Of a stretch of 64,000 nucleotides of DNA, positions 24,691 through 37,704 are shown in pieces. A model generated the notes under the pieces. The model searched no databases. It was not told where the DNA came from and saw nothing but the letters and a program-made list of their open reading frames with translations. Both the position numbers and the translations under genes were made by a program. Position 1 is the first letter of the stretch; every line of letters begins with the position of its first letter. The DNA comes from Diplosphaera chodatii (lineage: Eukaryota > Chlorophyta > Trebouxiophyceae > Prasiolales > Stichococcaceae). Location of the stretch: NCBI GenBank assembly GCA_032358165.1, contig JAALGY010000038.1, positions 1,860,001 through 1,924,000 on the forward strand, given 5' to 3'.

Positions 24691-27600
24691 TCAGTCCCAG
24701 TACTTGATCAGGCCATCCCAGCCACACGTCGCCACCTTGCTGCTCTCGAGTGGGTGCCACTCGCATCCAATGCATACGCCCTCATGCGCCTTGAAGCTCC
24801 TGAAGATCTTGGTGGTCTGCAGAGCAGCCACGGAGCATGGTGCAGTGTGCACAGGTACCGACAGTAGGGCCATGACCTGCAAATTTGGTGGGGAGTACCT
24901 TAAATGCACAATGCTGGATGCTTGCACCCACGCTGCTATCTTCCAGATGCATGATGCACACCTTCCAATCCCAGAAGTAGCATTTGCCTTCACCATCGCC
25001 TGATATGACGTAGCGCCCATCTGTGGAGAAGTTGACCTGCATCGTGACAGTATGATTTGATGCGAAAATTTAAATCAGGCCGCTAGCATTCACTGTGCAT
25101 GTACACAGAGCAACCTTGCATATTCTGCATACTCCGGTGGCAATGTTGACAGCTACACACAAGGACACACTGCAGCCTAACTACAATTACCTGGCAGGCG
25201 TAACCAGAGCTGGTGTGGCCCTTGAAGACCTTCTTCCTGTTGATGCGGAAGCGGTCAAGCGCGGAGTACGTCACGATCTGGTTGTCCAGCGACTGCCCGC
25301 ACAACCACTTGCCATTGGGATGTACGGCCACCGCGGGAATCGAGTGCATTCCTGGATCTGCAATGTACTTGATCTGCAGCCAACAACCAGGCATGGATGT
25401 CATGCGCCACACTGTCGTGTTGAAGGAGGCATGGTCATGAGCTTCTGCACCTTCTCACAGGCAAAACTGCAACAAGCACCTATATCAGATCCACAGAGCA
25501 GGGACTAGCATGGTCAGCGTTGCTCGCAGGCTCTGCCCTATCATAACGCATACCTGAACAGGAATACCGAGCTCCCACACGCGGATGGTCTTATCATCGC
25601 TGGTTGTCACGAAGCGACGGCCCTCATCAACGAAGGTGATGGTGTTGACCGCACTCAGGTGATAGTCATACTCCTGCGTGTTGATGGACATTTCCAGCTA
25701 TCAGAGTACTAGATTGCAGGGCAGCGTGCAGGGTCACTGACGGCAGGTAAGCCACAGTCAGCAGGTCCGTAGGCAGCTCGGGCCATGCTGCCCACCTGTA
25801 CGGAGTCGCCAGTGTCCACATCAAACTGGTAGACCTTCTTGTCGCCGCAGCCGCCAAAGAGCATGTTCTGCTTGTCCTCGTTGGGGTGCAGCTTGGCGAC
25901 GTAGAACATCTTGCCTGCACCGAAGGTGCTGATGACCTGCAACAGTGACGAGGTGTCATGGATGTGGCTGTGCGTACTCAGTCCGACGCAGCCAACGCCG
26001 CCATAGTGCTGCTCATAAGCAAGGTGGTTGCACACCTGGCCCGTCTCCGTGTCCCACAGCTTGATGCCAGACTTGTCATAGCTGGAGCTGAGGAACTTGC
26101 GGCCATCGCGGCTGAAGTTGATGTCCCGCACACCCTGCAGCATGTGTGACGCTTAAAGCACGAGAGTGGTAGCACTACTTATCTGCGCTGAAGCAGCAAC
26201 GCAGCACAGTCTGCAGAGGTCACTAAAGCACCTTGGTGTGGCCCAGGTAGGTGCGCATGTTCTTGCCGCTGCCATTGACGTCCCACATTTTGATCTTGCC
26301 ATCCAACCCAGCTGATAGCAGCAGGTGACCCGTCTCTGGGAAGAAACGAATGGCGTTGACACCCTGCAGAGGCCCAAACACAGTTTGAACCAGGTGTGGT
26401 GTGCAGGCAGGCGAGAGGTGTGTCTGTGTGTGGCGCAGGTCTTGATGCATTTGCATGCCGCCAACCCTTGTTGCCCATCAGCTGTGGCCACCATGTCGAC
26501 ATTGTGATATTACTCACCTTTGTATGGCCAGACCAGGTGTGAATCCAGCGTTTGGGCAGGTAGCAGTACTCGTTCTCGGGCTTGAGACCCTTTGGCGGCT
26601 CCAGCCACGAGCGGCCCGCATAGTCCTTGTCCTTCTTCCCGTGAAACACGCTCTTGCCACCCTGCAGACCAGGCAGTTGACGGTGTAGCAAGTTTGGGAA
26701 TCGTCGTCACTGTGACAAGAGCCGCGACGACGGCGGCACAGCTGTTCGCACGCAGTCGCACTGCAGGCCGTATGCTGCACACCGATGGGTCTGGAGCGTC
26801 TGCCTCTTCCTCCGCCTTCTCTGCCTTCTCCTTGGCAACCTGCAGCAGGAGCGAGCAATCGATCAAGAAATGTTGCCGCTGGAAGGGCTGAAGCGTCGCC
26901 TGATGCAGCAGCCTACTATCGATATGAGCACCTGTGCCGCATGTGCACAGCAAGACGCGATTCATCTCACCTGCTCAAGGTACGCCTTCTGCTCATCGTT
27001 GAGCACCGCTGGGGCCACCTCCTTGTCTGCCCACGGCTGCGCCTTTTGCAGCTCCCATGGCTGATCTGGATCCACCGCTGCTGCTGCCTGGGGCTCCTTC
27101 GGCGCCTGTGTCTTCTGACGCTTAGGCTGCGAGCCCACGTATATTGTGCTGCCTGCATCGTTTTGACCCAACATGCTCGCCCGCGTGCTTTGGTCCATTG
27201 GGGCTGTCACACAACACTGGGGGACCTACTGCTCTTGAGGTGCCACGGACGACACAGGTGAGAACGCTCAATGCCAACCTTTCTGCTCCTGGAAGCGCTC
27301 CTCATCACCCACGACGCCCGCACCCAGCGGAGCTGTCGCATAGCCATAGCTGCAGATGGCAGGCGGCATAGGGTGAGGCTCTCGAGGTGTGCGCGTGTGT
27401 CAGCAAGCCGCAATACGGTCACAGAAGAGGATGCTATGTGCACAACATCGTGACAGTGCTGTGCGCAGCATAGCATACCTGTGGAAGGTGTTGTACTGGT
27501 CATCGAAATGAAAGTCTGACAAGTGCGCGTCCTCTACATGCCCCGACCTATGGTTCTTCATGCCTGCTGCTATGCCATCCTTTGTGTAGGGATGCGCTGG

Positions 27601-28048
27601 CCCTGCGGGTGACGTAGAAGGTCATGTCGGTAAGGTTTTCTCGCTGCGCCCTCTAGCTGTCAGAGTGGTCTCAAACAAGGCGGTTGACCATGTCCTGCAC
27701 AACACCCACCAAGTATGGGCGCATGTAGCTGCTCCATCGGGAGGTTGTAGTACGTTTTCCTGGCGGCTGCATTCTGTAGGTGGAGCCTGCTCGACGCAGC
27801 TACTGCCTTATTGTCGACCAGAGCATACGATGTGGTTTCCACCTGCACCAAGCAGGAGGTTGTTCTCGTGATGCCGCGGCCAGCACCACCATCGGGTCTG
27901 CTTCGGGAATGAGCTGTCAGGTGCATGCTGCGCATCATCAACCCACCTCTGGAGCTGCGTTCACTACGGCTGACGGGGCTGCAATGGTGTCTGGTGCTGC
28001 CTCTTCCGGGTCTGAGGCCTCGCCGCTGTATGCGCCAATGATGTCCAT
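24691..28048 (-). CDS. CDC40: Pre-mRNA splicing factor PRP17 (CDC40), WD40 protein
   Basis: Spliceosome component needed for the second catalytic step of splicing. Fourteen exons join exactly: 28048-27947, 27842-27710, 27602-27479, 27349-27279, 27203-26971, 26839-26783, 26661-26518, 26363-26232, 26134-26036, 25936-25796, 25673-25554, 25373-25191, 25036-24962, 24816-24691, giving 579 residues, the size expected for the family. The N-terminal region has [20 protein letters not shown] and [12 protein letters not shown]; the linker has [16 protein letters not shown]. The WD40 propeller follows, with [48 protein letters not shown] and a final repeat ending [11 protein letters not shown] at the stop codon. 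It diverges from the magnesium transporter gene. Confidence 0.97.
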
Positions 28049-28607
28049 GCTGGATTTGTTGCAAGGCTAAGGGTACCGTGCGACGCCCATGGTCAGCACA
28101 TCACAGACGCATGGCGAGCCTGAACTGCAGCCAGCGACCCTGCTAATCCCAGCAAGTGCACCACTTCAGTGCTGATTCTGATGTCAGTGGCAAACAGCTC
28201 AGGGTAGCTGGGGCGAGGCAAGCCTGGAAGCAAAGCTGCTACGCACGGAAGCTGCGACACGCGAGTCCGTCAGATGGTCACAGGCTCACAGCAGCGAACT
28301 GTTTGCGACACTGCATGTGCATGCACTGCTGACAATAACAGAGTGTTGCTACTGAGCACTGGTAAACATTATCAGCGGAATGCGCGAAGCCACAACGTTT
28401 ACCTCCAGGCCTCGGCAGTGCATGCTATCGGATATCATCGACAGTGTGTAGCTGAATTGGACCTAAGAGGACGATCCAGATCACAGGAAGGTGTGGTTTC
28501 GTCCTCAACCGTCACGCGGTCGATCGTGGTGGCGACATCATAACGCCTGCAGACCGTTTGCGAGCATGCATGCAGCTGCAGCGTGAGGTTGATCAGCGTG
28601 CGGAAGT
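28049..28607. promoter_or_regulatory. Shared upstream region, PRP17 (-) / MRS2 (+)
   Basis: The two start codons diverge across about 560 bases, which must hold both promoters unless the transporter has a further upstream exon. No specific element was identified. Confidence 0.4.
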
Positions 28608-31600
28608 ATGCAGTTCCTCACGACAAAGGACAAGTCGAGTGAGAAGTTGAGCCCCACGCCACGGGTTGTGAGCAAGGCGCAGGATGTTGGCAAAAGTGGC
28701 CATGCGAACAGGTCCAGCCTGACGTCCGAAGATCCTGTGAGCACCTTCAACAAGCAGCCTCGACGATGGTTACACATTGATGCAGACGGACACGTCTCAT
28801 ACGTCACGGTGTGCCGCCACCCTGATGCTTAACATTGGCAGCAAACTGCTGTGCGTTTGTTGCACCAGAAGTCAACACTGACCCCATCATGTAACGGTCA
28901 CAACGTGTTGCAGGTCGATAAGCATCGACTTGTACAGGAGCTCAACATTCCGTACCGTGATCTTAGGTGTCGACAGCTCGGCTGATCGCGCATGCATACC
29001 TGAATGTAACTTATGCATGAATGTAACCACCATGCCTACCGCTCAACAGCTGATCCTGAGCAGCGTTGTGATCGCAGAATACTGGACCCGATGGTTGCGA
29101 CGCCCTACCCATGTGCCCTACTGGTGCGTGAGAAGGCACTGGTCGTCAACCTCGAGGCTGTGCGGTACGCTGGCTGGTGGCCGTGGCAGTGGGCAATATG
29201 GCAACACACCTGCATAACACATATGTGTCTTCTAAAACTACTTGATACAACTGGCTGTGCAAGGTGTATGATGTGCGCACCTGCAGAATGGTCATTTGCA
29301 AGGACCGAGTGTACGTGTTGAGCGTGCCTGATGCTGGCGGCTCGCCGCATGGGAAGCTCGCCACACACGAGAGCACATTCGTGCATGATGTTGTGATGCG
29401 ACTTGTTCACAACACTAACGTGCAAGGGTGAGGCGTCTGCAAATTTTACATCACCGCTCGTCCTGACGGATCGCATAGTGCCGATCTTACAGGCATGTGT
29501 TGTCTTACCACTTCCATCCTATGAACTCTGCATGGCAGGGTGACCTCACCAGCAGCAGTAGATAAGGAGCTGCCATACGAGCTGCGCGCACTCGAGGCTG
29601 CGCTCTTTGCAACCGTCAAGGTGCTGGAGGTGGAGACCAACTCACTGGAAGGCAGGGCGCTGCCATCGCTGGCCAGCCTGGCACAGAAGGTCAGGCTACA
29701 CCATCAGCCCTGGCGGCTATGCAGGCACAGCTGCTGGCTGTACTTAAGCATGAAACTGCTGGACTGGTCGGACATGATGCTCAGGGGCTGTGCAACCGCC
29801 TCAGGCACCTTTGACGCTGATGCATGGCGGATGCTAGCCTGTTCGCATGCAGGTGTCCAGCAGTGAGCTGGAGAAGATTCGGACCGTCAAAGCGTCCATG
29901 AATCGACTGCAGACACGCATTGCCCGTGTCAAGCAGGAGCTGGAGACGATTCTAGATGACAACCAGGAGATGACGGTGCGAACTTGAGGCCTGCTGTACT
30001 TGCTACAGATGCGCTGTGGCTGCTGCTTGAACTGCAGCCAGCTTAGGTTGGCACTGATGGGTTGCACCTCTCAGGGGTGCCTCAAAAGTGGCTATGCAGG
30101 ACATGTACCTTGGCAGGCGTGCGGCGGCTGAGGAGCTCAACAACATGTTGGGTGCAACAGAGGCAGCTCAGCAGGGACCAGTGACTGCTGGGCACACCAC
30201 AGACCAGACTTTCGCCGAGGGTTTGGCCAATGTACCCTCAGGTAGGTGAAACACAACATTAGCTTGGCGCTTGTGCATCATCCTCCAGCTCTTCCTGCTA
30301 CGTGCTTCAGGCAAGGTGCAGGATGTATGTTTGCAACTCTGCAGGAGACCCAGCAGCTGCAGCAGAGGAGGCATATTCCGCAGCCTTTGCAGCAGCTATG
30401 GCAGACACACACCTGCTCGAGGACGAGGCCGCGCCGGGCATCCCGGGTGTGATAGAAGTCGAGGCAGACAGCTCGGGGTTGCAGGCATTTAACCGTAGTA
30501 GGGCAGCAACAGACACAGCGCAACAGCAGAACGCCAATGGTGTGGACCGTGGTATGAGGTGAGATCTGCCACACATCTAATGACAATGAGGGCTGGGCAC
30601 TTGGTGGTGTCCGGAGACGCGCAGCGTCAAGGATGCGGAGCAGCGTGCATGCCACACATTGCCTATGGTCGGTGCAGACAGCAGCCTGCAGCCATGCTGC
30701 AGCATCTTCTGGTGCAGCTGCAGGCATCTACAGACAATTCCAGCTGCATTGATACTTGAGAAGGTGGCGGCATTGCGCAAGGCTGTGGTGTCAGATGAGG
30801 GCGAGGCAGCCATATCAAACAATTTCAGCTTTCGCCGCCCAGCGGGCAGGTCCGTCAGATGTAGTGCAAGCCATGTGTTGTGGCCACATATACACATCCA
30901 TGCATGAAGATGATACAGAAACCAGCAGCATAAAATTTGGGGATTGACAGAACTGCTGCGCACACTCTTTGCAGGTCGCAGTCCATGATGCAGCTGGGCA
31001 CAGGTCGTCTGGTGCTAGCAGACCAGGCACAGCAGGATGCGCGTGACATTGAGCCCTGTGAGGGCATGCTGGAGGTACGCGGTGTCTCGGCACTTCCCTT
31101 CACCAGGGCTTGGGTGCAACAAACTCGTCAAGTAAACTTCTGCACTGAGATAAGCATGATCAGCTCAGCTTTGAGCACGCTTTTGGCGGGTGACTCACAC
31201 TCATGGCCACATGCCACTGGACTCGCAGGTGTACTTCATGCAGACAGACAACCTGCTGAGCCGCCTGTCCATTGCCAAGGACAAGGTTTGGGGGCTGACC
31301 TGTCATGTATTGTGTGCTCCTAATGCAGCATAGAGTAGGTGAGGCACTGCTTGAGGATTGCCGACAGTGGAACATACGAGGCGTGCAGGTGACGGATACA
31401 GAGGACCTGATTGCATTGGACCTTGACCACCGGCGCAACGAGCTGGTGGCTCTCAACCTGGTGGTCAACTGCATCATGCTCATGTTTGCGCTCGTGTCCG
31501 CTGTCACCGGCGCCTTTGGCATGAACCTCGCCACGGTGCGCATACTAAGGCCTGCTGAGTATCAGTACCTGCGCACAACTGCACGAAGCATGGAAGGGTG

Positions 31601-31950
31601 TGTGCTTGCACTATTGCAGACATAGTGTACGCTTTCACATGGTCTGTGTTGACACCTTGTGCTTTCCCCTGTGGTGCAGTGGATGAGCATCATGGACGCT
31701 GCCACCAGCAGGGTGCGTTTGAGGAGATGCACATGCATCATGACGTCCAGTGAGAGAGCGCTTAGAGTGCCCACCTGCTGCTGGCACCATCTCACTTGCG
31801 ATGTTCTCACTACAGCGAAACTTTCTGGCGGCCATATTGGTATCTTCGGGCAGCGCCATGCTGCTATTCGTCGGCATCATGTCTTACGCGCGCTTCAAGC
31901 GGCTGTTGTTCATCGTCACGCCTCCCGGCGCGCCCGTGCCGAGCCCATGA
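28608..31950 (+). CDS. MRS2/CorA-type magnesium transporter
   Basis: Membrane channel for Mg2+ uptake into mitochondria, plastid or vacuole. Exons 28608-28808, 28914-28966, 29078-29164, 29287-29427, 29539-29689, 29853-29975, 30100-30241, 30345-30558, 30724-30849, 30975-31074, 31229-31285, 31389-31535, 31816-31950 join in phase; a small exon at 31680-31712 is likely, giving about 569 residues. Motifs follow MRS2 order: RRWLHIDADGHV, LNIPYRDLRILDP, LPYELRALEAAL, SSSELEKIRTVKASMNRLQ, ETILDDNQEMTDMYLGRR and DDTED-like VTDTEDLIALDLDHRRNEL. The first membrane helix ends in the signature GAFGMNL; the second helix is FLAAILVSSGSAMLLFVGIM. An Ala/Glu-rich insert encoded by exons 7-9 is longer than in land-plant relatives. 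Which membrane it occupies cannot be told. Confidence 0.92.
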
Positions 31951-32922
31951 CTTTTTTCCAGCCAACTGGGCACTGCCAGGCCAGCAGGGACTGCTAGCAA
32001 TGATGTTCCCACCAACTGGGTGTACTCTCAGTATCTGTCGCTCTATAGGTATCGAAACGGCAGCAACGAAGTACTTGCAGTTGCAGAAGTTTGATCATCA
32101 TCATCAGCATGTTCAGCATCGTCAGGACTCAGGAGACACTAAGGCGTGGTGAGGTGTGGCCCTCATGCGCAGCAAGTGCGTTAGATGTACAGGCATTGTA
32201 CAGTTGGTGGTCATCGGCCATTTGCGATGTGTTACTCGCGATTACCTTCGACTACAGCATACATTGCTGGATGGTGGATCTCCCTGTGTTGCAATGCACG
32301 ACACCATATGTGGGTACAGGGCGGGCAACACCTCGTGGGTGTACTTCGAGATGTTGTTCGCAGCATTTGCATCGGTTGGCATCACCTTCCGTACCTTGCA
32401 ACCACTTCTTGCAGTCGTAAACGCCTGGTCCTGGCTATTCAAATGGGCTGTTGACACCTTTATGTTGGTCTGCACCTCGCACATCCGCTCGAAATAATCA
32501 GTGCATGTCCGAGTATCGCCATGCAGCACAGGTGGCCCAGAGATGATGTTATGCAGCATCTTCTGTAGCCATCTCGGTGCTCCATTAATTGGCAGTGTCG
32601 GTGGCTCGGCAAGCTCACGGTAAGGCATAGCGAGTGTGGATTGGTGCATGTGAGCCCAGGGTGTCACCTGGGTACAGCACAGCTGATCTGCACCGTTGTG
32701 TGCAGGATGCCTGCCTGGAACATCTGTCGCCGGAAGTAGCGCAGCACGCATCCTGTGCAAAGCATTGATCAGCAACGCCTCCTCCTCAACCCCTCAACTG
32801 ACTGGCAGCGAGGGTCCTTGGGGTCGTGACCCCAAGCACGTGCAGTTGTGCAGCTCGTGGATCGGCTGCGGCCAGATGCAGGGCCTGTGGAGGCTGTGCA
32901 GCACCAGGACGCAGCTTGTGCA
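31951..32922. other. 1 kb between MRS2 and the translocator
   Basis: No confident gene. It holds a 178-codon minus-strand open frame (listed separately) and a short CAT repeat near 32094. The promoter of the translocator gene should lie in the right part. Confidence 0.45.
32242..32775 (-). CDS. Unassigned minus-strand open frame
   Basis: Stop-free frame of 178 codons upstream of, and antisense to, the translocator gene. A central stretch, including LPINGAPRWLQKMLHNIISG and CTDYFERMCEVQTNIKV, reads like a folded protein, but third-position G/C is lower than in neighbouring exons and no family is recognised. It may be a short lineage-specific gene, a decayed mobile element or chance. Confidence 0.2.
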   Translation of the reverse strand: MLINALHRMRAALLPATDVPGRHPAHNGADQLCCTQVTPWAHMHQSTLAMPYRELAEPPTLPINGAPRWLQKMLHNIISGPPVLHGDTRTCTDYFERMCEVQTNIKVSTAHLNSQDQAFTTARSGCKVRKVMPTDANAANNISKYTHEVLPALYPHMVSCIATQGDPPSSNVCCSRR

Positions 32923-35174
32923 ATGAAAGATCGGGCGGACCTGCCGAGCAAGATGCTTGGCAGCAATCTGCGCATTGGCATCACGATCGCCGCCTATCTG
33001 CTGCTAAACTCGTCACTGGTGTGCAAAATAGAGCCTGGATCATAGTCAACATGGATGTCTGTCCCAAACTCACCGTTTCTCGGCAATGATTGAGCGGGCG
33101 ACCACTGCTTTGCAGAACCTGCTGAACAAATGGGCGCTCGGAAACTTCTTCAGCTTCCCGTTGCTGCTGACGACCTTTCACATGTTGTTCTCGTTCCTGG
33201 TGGGTGCTCGCCTGCATGTGTGCGCTTGCTGCGGTGGTGTCGTTGTGGTGCAGAGCTGCATCGGCTCACCCTTGAGACTCCTACACGCAGATGCTGTTTC
33301 CTTTCATGATGACGTCGGCCTATGCCAGCCTGCACAAGCAAACGTTGCAACGGCAGTGGAAGGGTTTGCTGTGCATCGGCCTTTTCATGGTGCGCTGTCC
33401 ACAAGTGGCAACACATGCATGAGACATGCGAGCCCTGAGTCTGGCTTGCCATGTTCAACCGTGTGCTGCGGGGTGGCAGGCAATGAACATTGCCCTGAAC
33501 AACCTCAGCCTGGTGCGCATCTCCCTCAGCCTGAACCAGGTCATCAGGTGGGTGGTGCAAGCCTAGGGGACAGCGTGAAGATGCACACTGATGGCAGACA
33601 TGCCTTTGAGCTGGCCAAGCACCATGCTGAGGAGGAGCATGTCCCCATTACAGGTCTGCCATCCCGGTCGCCACAGCCGTCTTGGCAGTCAGCATCGAGG
33701 GCAAGACCCCCACGGGCAGAGAGTTTGCCTCATTGTTGGTGCTGACCGCGGGGGTCATGATCAGCGTGGCGGAGGGTCTGCATGGCAGTGTGCTCGGCAT
33801 CAGCTTCGCATGCAGCAGTACGTGCCTCAGCTGCTGCTCCAATGTAGCTACCCTTGCTATCCGCATTGCCAATATGTACAAGCCGCAACACTACACCCAG
33901 GAGCAATCAGTCTTCGGCTGATGCGGCCGCCTGGAACCCTGCGCCTATGACGTGTCATCCTGCGACTCTCGCAGGCATGCTGTCAAACGCAGCAATGATG
34001 AGCACATCAGGGCGGGTGCTGAGTGAGAAGCTGGACGTAGTGCGACTAACATTCTACACTGCTCCAGTTTCATGTCTCGCCCTGATGCCGTTCTTCCTGT
34101 GGCTGGAGGTGCGCTGCGCTTCTTGTAGGCGGTTCTGTGACGTGCATACCTGCTTTGACCATGCCTTCATGGCAGAGGTTCAGAACGACATGAGCAGCTC
34201 GGATCGACATGAGACTGTTTGCCACAGGCCGCAGAGTTCAGGCGCTTTCTGCAGTTGGACCCGCGCACCTCAGTGGCAGTCTTGCTGATCACCAGCTTCA
34301 ATGCGTTGGCGTACAACGTGGTTCACTACAAGATGATAGCGGTGCGCTCTTGTCCAAGTGTACTCTGTTGCTGCCGTGCGCAATGGTTGCTATCTATGAG
34401 GAAGGATGTTCGGTGGGAAACCCTTGCTGCTGGCTGCAGATAACATCAGCAGTCACCACAACAGTGATTGGGGAGGCAAAGATCATTGGGCTGATGGCGC
34501 TGTCAGCACTGCTCCTAGGTGGGGCAACATCAGCTGTGCTCTTGTTGCTCTGCCCAAGCTGTTGTTGGGTGGCTGTGCTGGACATGTATTCGAGGGGAGC
34601 GGCCACCTCATGACTGACATGTTGGCTTAGGCGAGGGCAAAGAGTGGTCACCCAAGATGGTTGTGGGCGTGGTGAGCTTGCCCAGTAGAAGGGCGCATGA
34701 TGCTACGATTGCACATGTCGCATGATTGGTCACGGTGACCACGATCAATTCGGGCATTGCTAAATCGTGTGCAGCCAGCCGTGTTGCTAATTCAGCGACA
34801 TCCTTGCAGGTCACTGCAATGGCCGGCTTCGTTATGTTCAGCCACTGCAAGCTGCTGCAAGCGCAGTCGCAGGCCGTGGCAAAGGCAGAGCACGAGGATC
34901 AGCTCAGCAATGGCGATGTCCCAGGTGCATTGTGCCGGCATGCATACTTGACAGCAGGCAGATGTTTACCCTATTCTCACTTCGCCATTGGCTCGACTGG
35001 TGAGAGGTCAAGTACTGTACTACGGCGTGCAAACGCACATCATGCTTTACATGAACAGGTGATACAGAGCAGCAGGCACTGTTGAGCAACGGACAGTGGC
35101 ATAGGGATGCCGACAGTGGCAGCCCGCCCAAAAGGGGCGTGGCTCCACACCGACGCAGCAGCTCTGACGCATAG
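32923..35174 (+). CDS. TPT-family sugar-phosphate/nucleotide-sugar translocator
   Basis: Multi-pass antiporter of the drug/metabolite transporter superfamily (triose-phosphate transporter domain), in the Golgi or plastid envelope. Eleven exons join in phase: 32923-33018, 33116-33199, 33291-33389, 33480-33547, 33654-33817, 33975-34108, 34228-34341, 34440-34518, 34631-34671, 34810-34924, 35059-35174 (369 residues). Landmarks are LNLLNKWALG, FPLLLTTFHMLFSFL, AMNIALNNLSLVRISLSLNQ, RSAIPVATAVLAV, TAGVMISVAEG, NALAYNVVHYKMIA, SAVTTTVIGEAKIIGLMALS and a last helix VTAMAGFVMFSHCK. About nine to ten hydrophobic segments are evident. The tail is hydrophilic and basic. The start ATG at 32923 is the first in-frame Met before the first helix; an earlier exon is possible. 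Substrate cannot be predicted. Confidence 0.88.
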
Positions 35175-35468
35175 TACGAACCCCTGTGCATGTTACAGCC
35201 TACAGCCAGCTATGTTGACGATGATAATCAGCCGTAGGCCCTTCAGCAGCTTTAGGAATTGACATTGCTTTGCACAGGATTTCGACTCGGTCAAACCGCT
35301 GGGTAGCGGTGCAATATGCGCCGCTGCTGCGATCATCAACGATACCTGCACTGACAATGGGACTGGATTATTTTATGCGGTCTTAGGGGCTGTGTCGGTG
35401 TTGTCAATTAAACTTGGCACTTGATCCTGCCTCCTCCTTAGCTGCACTTGAGCTGTGGAGCATCGAGC

Positions 35469-37704
35469 ATGGCTCTCTTGAAGGGCGTTGCCAGCTTCCA
35501 TTCTGGCCTGCCTTCCAGTGAAGAAGGAAAGTCAATAGGCGCTGGTCGGCAGCGTGATCGTCTGTCCAGGATCAGCAAGGCTTCCCTGCGGATGTCAAAA
35601 CAGACTTGCAATCGCGCTGTTGTGGAGGTGAGTAGGTGTAGTAGGCGTTATTCCGCGTTCCGACACCGAGGAGACTGGTATATGCGAAGCAACTAAAGGG
35701 GTTGACGGCTGCACATCGACAGCATGGCACTCGCCCTATACGGAGCGCCCTGCCACCAGCGAGCTAGTGACACTTGCGGCACATCAGCCTCAGCAGACCG
35801 TCCAGCACAGGCACGGCCAGAGCCAGCGCGACGACATGTGCACCAGCCTCTCAGGTGGCGCAGGATGTCAGCCTCGAATGCACGTTGACATCGGTGGCTC
35901 TTGCCAATGCTCAGCTTACGCAGATGATCAATATAGCTGCAAGGCGCGAATTGACCAAGTTGGTCCAATGATACTCCAGGCGCGGCGTTTCGCACACGCG
36001 GCGGCAGCAGGCACTGGAGCGGATACGCACCTGCGACTCCGCGGCCGGTGCGTTGAGTTCCTTTGATCAGCCCGAGCCGGAGCCCAGCCCCAGCCCGCCG
36101 CAGGAACACGTGCAGGTGTTTCCGCGTGTGAAGGAGCGGGACCCCTTCAAGTGAGCTGCTGCACAGAAACTCGCCCACCCTTGGCGCAGATGCTCTGCAG
36201 ATCATGCTTTGAAGCGTATGCTTGATTGCAGACTCACCTGGAAACCAAGCTTCATCTCGCTGTGGTTACAATTTGTAATGTGCTGTCTTCCAGACGGCTT
36301 GGCATCCCGCCAGATGCCTCCTTTGAGGAGGTGCAGGATGCGCGGAACTTCTTGTATGAGGTGGGCGCGCTGCTGGTGTGAGCAGCATCTGAGTGTGTCA
36401 GACCTGACAGACTCGCCATGCCGCCAGTGCCGAGCAAGTGTGCACTGCGTTAGGCAACAGTGTTGACGTGCGCTGTGCATGATGCTTGTAGCAATACAAG
36501 GCGCACGAGCGCAGCCGGGAAGCCATCGAGCTGGCGTTCGATAGCATCCTGCAGAAGAAGTACAAGCTGCGCCACAAGTACGGCTTCAGACCGCCCGCAA
36601 CCGGGCGCAAAACAGACCTTGCAGCCGATGAGGAGGTGCTGCTCCAGCCCATTGGCGCATCTCTCCGTACACCATGGACAGCTGCAACTGCAGTGTTCCT
36701 GCGCAACTGAACTGTGCTGCAGACGTTGCTGTGGAGACATCAGGGAGCAGGCTGCAGCTGGGCAGCAGTAGTGTGAGTGCTTGACCTGCCGCTCGCTGGC
36801 TGCAGCGGCTAAACATCGTGCAGCGGGTGCGGGATGCACTGGAGCCATCGGTGCCGGGGACCACCATCGTCAACGATGGGTCTATCTTCCTCGTGCTCGC
36901 CGTCTGGTGAGCATAAGCATCAACTTTTGTGTGGAGCTGCTCTGGCTCATGTTTGCGGCTGCAGTTGCGCACAGCGGGTCAGCTGGTGGCACATCATGCC
37001 ATATGGACTCTGGAGGCTGCACAGCAGCGGCATGGCACAGCTGGGCACAGGTGTAGGCCAGCCACAGCCCTGCCAGATACGCACGCGCCCTCGTGCCGCA
37101 GGTCGGCGTGGATGTCAGCGGCGTACGACCCGACGCTGCCGCTGGGCGCCGCCATCACCTTCTGCGTGTACCGGCTGTTCGCCAAGCGCAAGGCGCGCGC
37201 GCCGGACGGGCCGTACTGGGGCAACTCCCCCGTGTGGGGCGCGCTGGGCACCACCCTGCTGGGCCTGCTGGCCGGCGGCGTGGTGCGCCTCCCTGCTGCC
37301 TCATCTTTGGACATCTGGTGCCGTTTACACTGGCCACGAGCCGTCCTGGGCCGAGCATGTGGCATGTCAGCCTCGTCAAGGCTGCGTCATGTCGGCGGCG
37401 GTGTCTCTCCTGAGACCCTACTGCGGCTGCACTGACCTTCCATCCAGGCAGTGTTGCATATGGCAACCACGTAATTCTACAACAATGGCGGTGTTGGTGT
37501 TCGTGCCGATAGGCAGTGTTGGTGCTCGCTGAGCCTTGTCCCACTGATGGCATGACAAGCCATAGAACAATCTACCTGCACTGTCTGCAGGTCAGCTGGC
37601 TGATGGTGCAGTTCCTGCCGCTGCCGGCCAGCCTGCGGCCCGAGGCAGTGGGCATCTTCGTCATCAACATCGTGCTGGGTGTCGTGTGCATCTTCCTCAA
37701 GTAG
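35469..37704 (+). CDS. CPP1-like plastid chaperone (DUF3353, J-like domain plus membrane helices)
   Basis: Homologue of CHAPERONE-LIKE PROTEIN OF POR1 (also called CDF1), a plastid membrane protein that stabilises protochlorophyllide oxidoreductase in land plants. Seven exons join in phase: 35469-35627, 36011-36150, 36294-36360, 36492-36635, 36806-36906, 37102-37282, 37591-37704 (301 residues). The N-terminus is Ser/Arg/Lys-rich like a plastid transit peptide. The J-like domain begins ERDPFKRLGIPPDASFEEVQ and continues ARNFLYEQYKAHERSREAIE, then KKYKLRHKYGF; it lacks the HPD of true DnaJ proteins, as is normal for this family. Three to four hydrophobic segments follow (GSIFLVLAVW, LPLGAAITFCVYRLF, GALGTTLLGLLAGG, EAVGIFVINIVLGVVCIFL). 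Confidence 0.93.

Noticed and set aside
26036..26134. Short PRP17 exons considered as evidence of two separate WD40 genes
   Set aside because: All fourteen exons keep phase and follow the family order from N- to C-terminus, so this is one gene.
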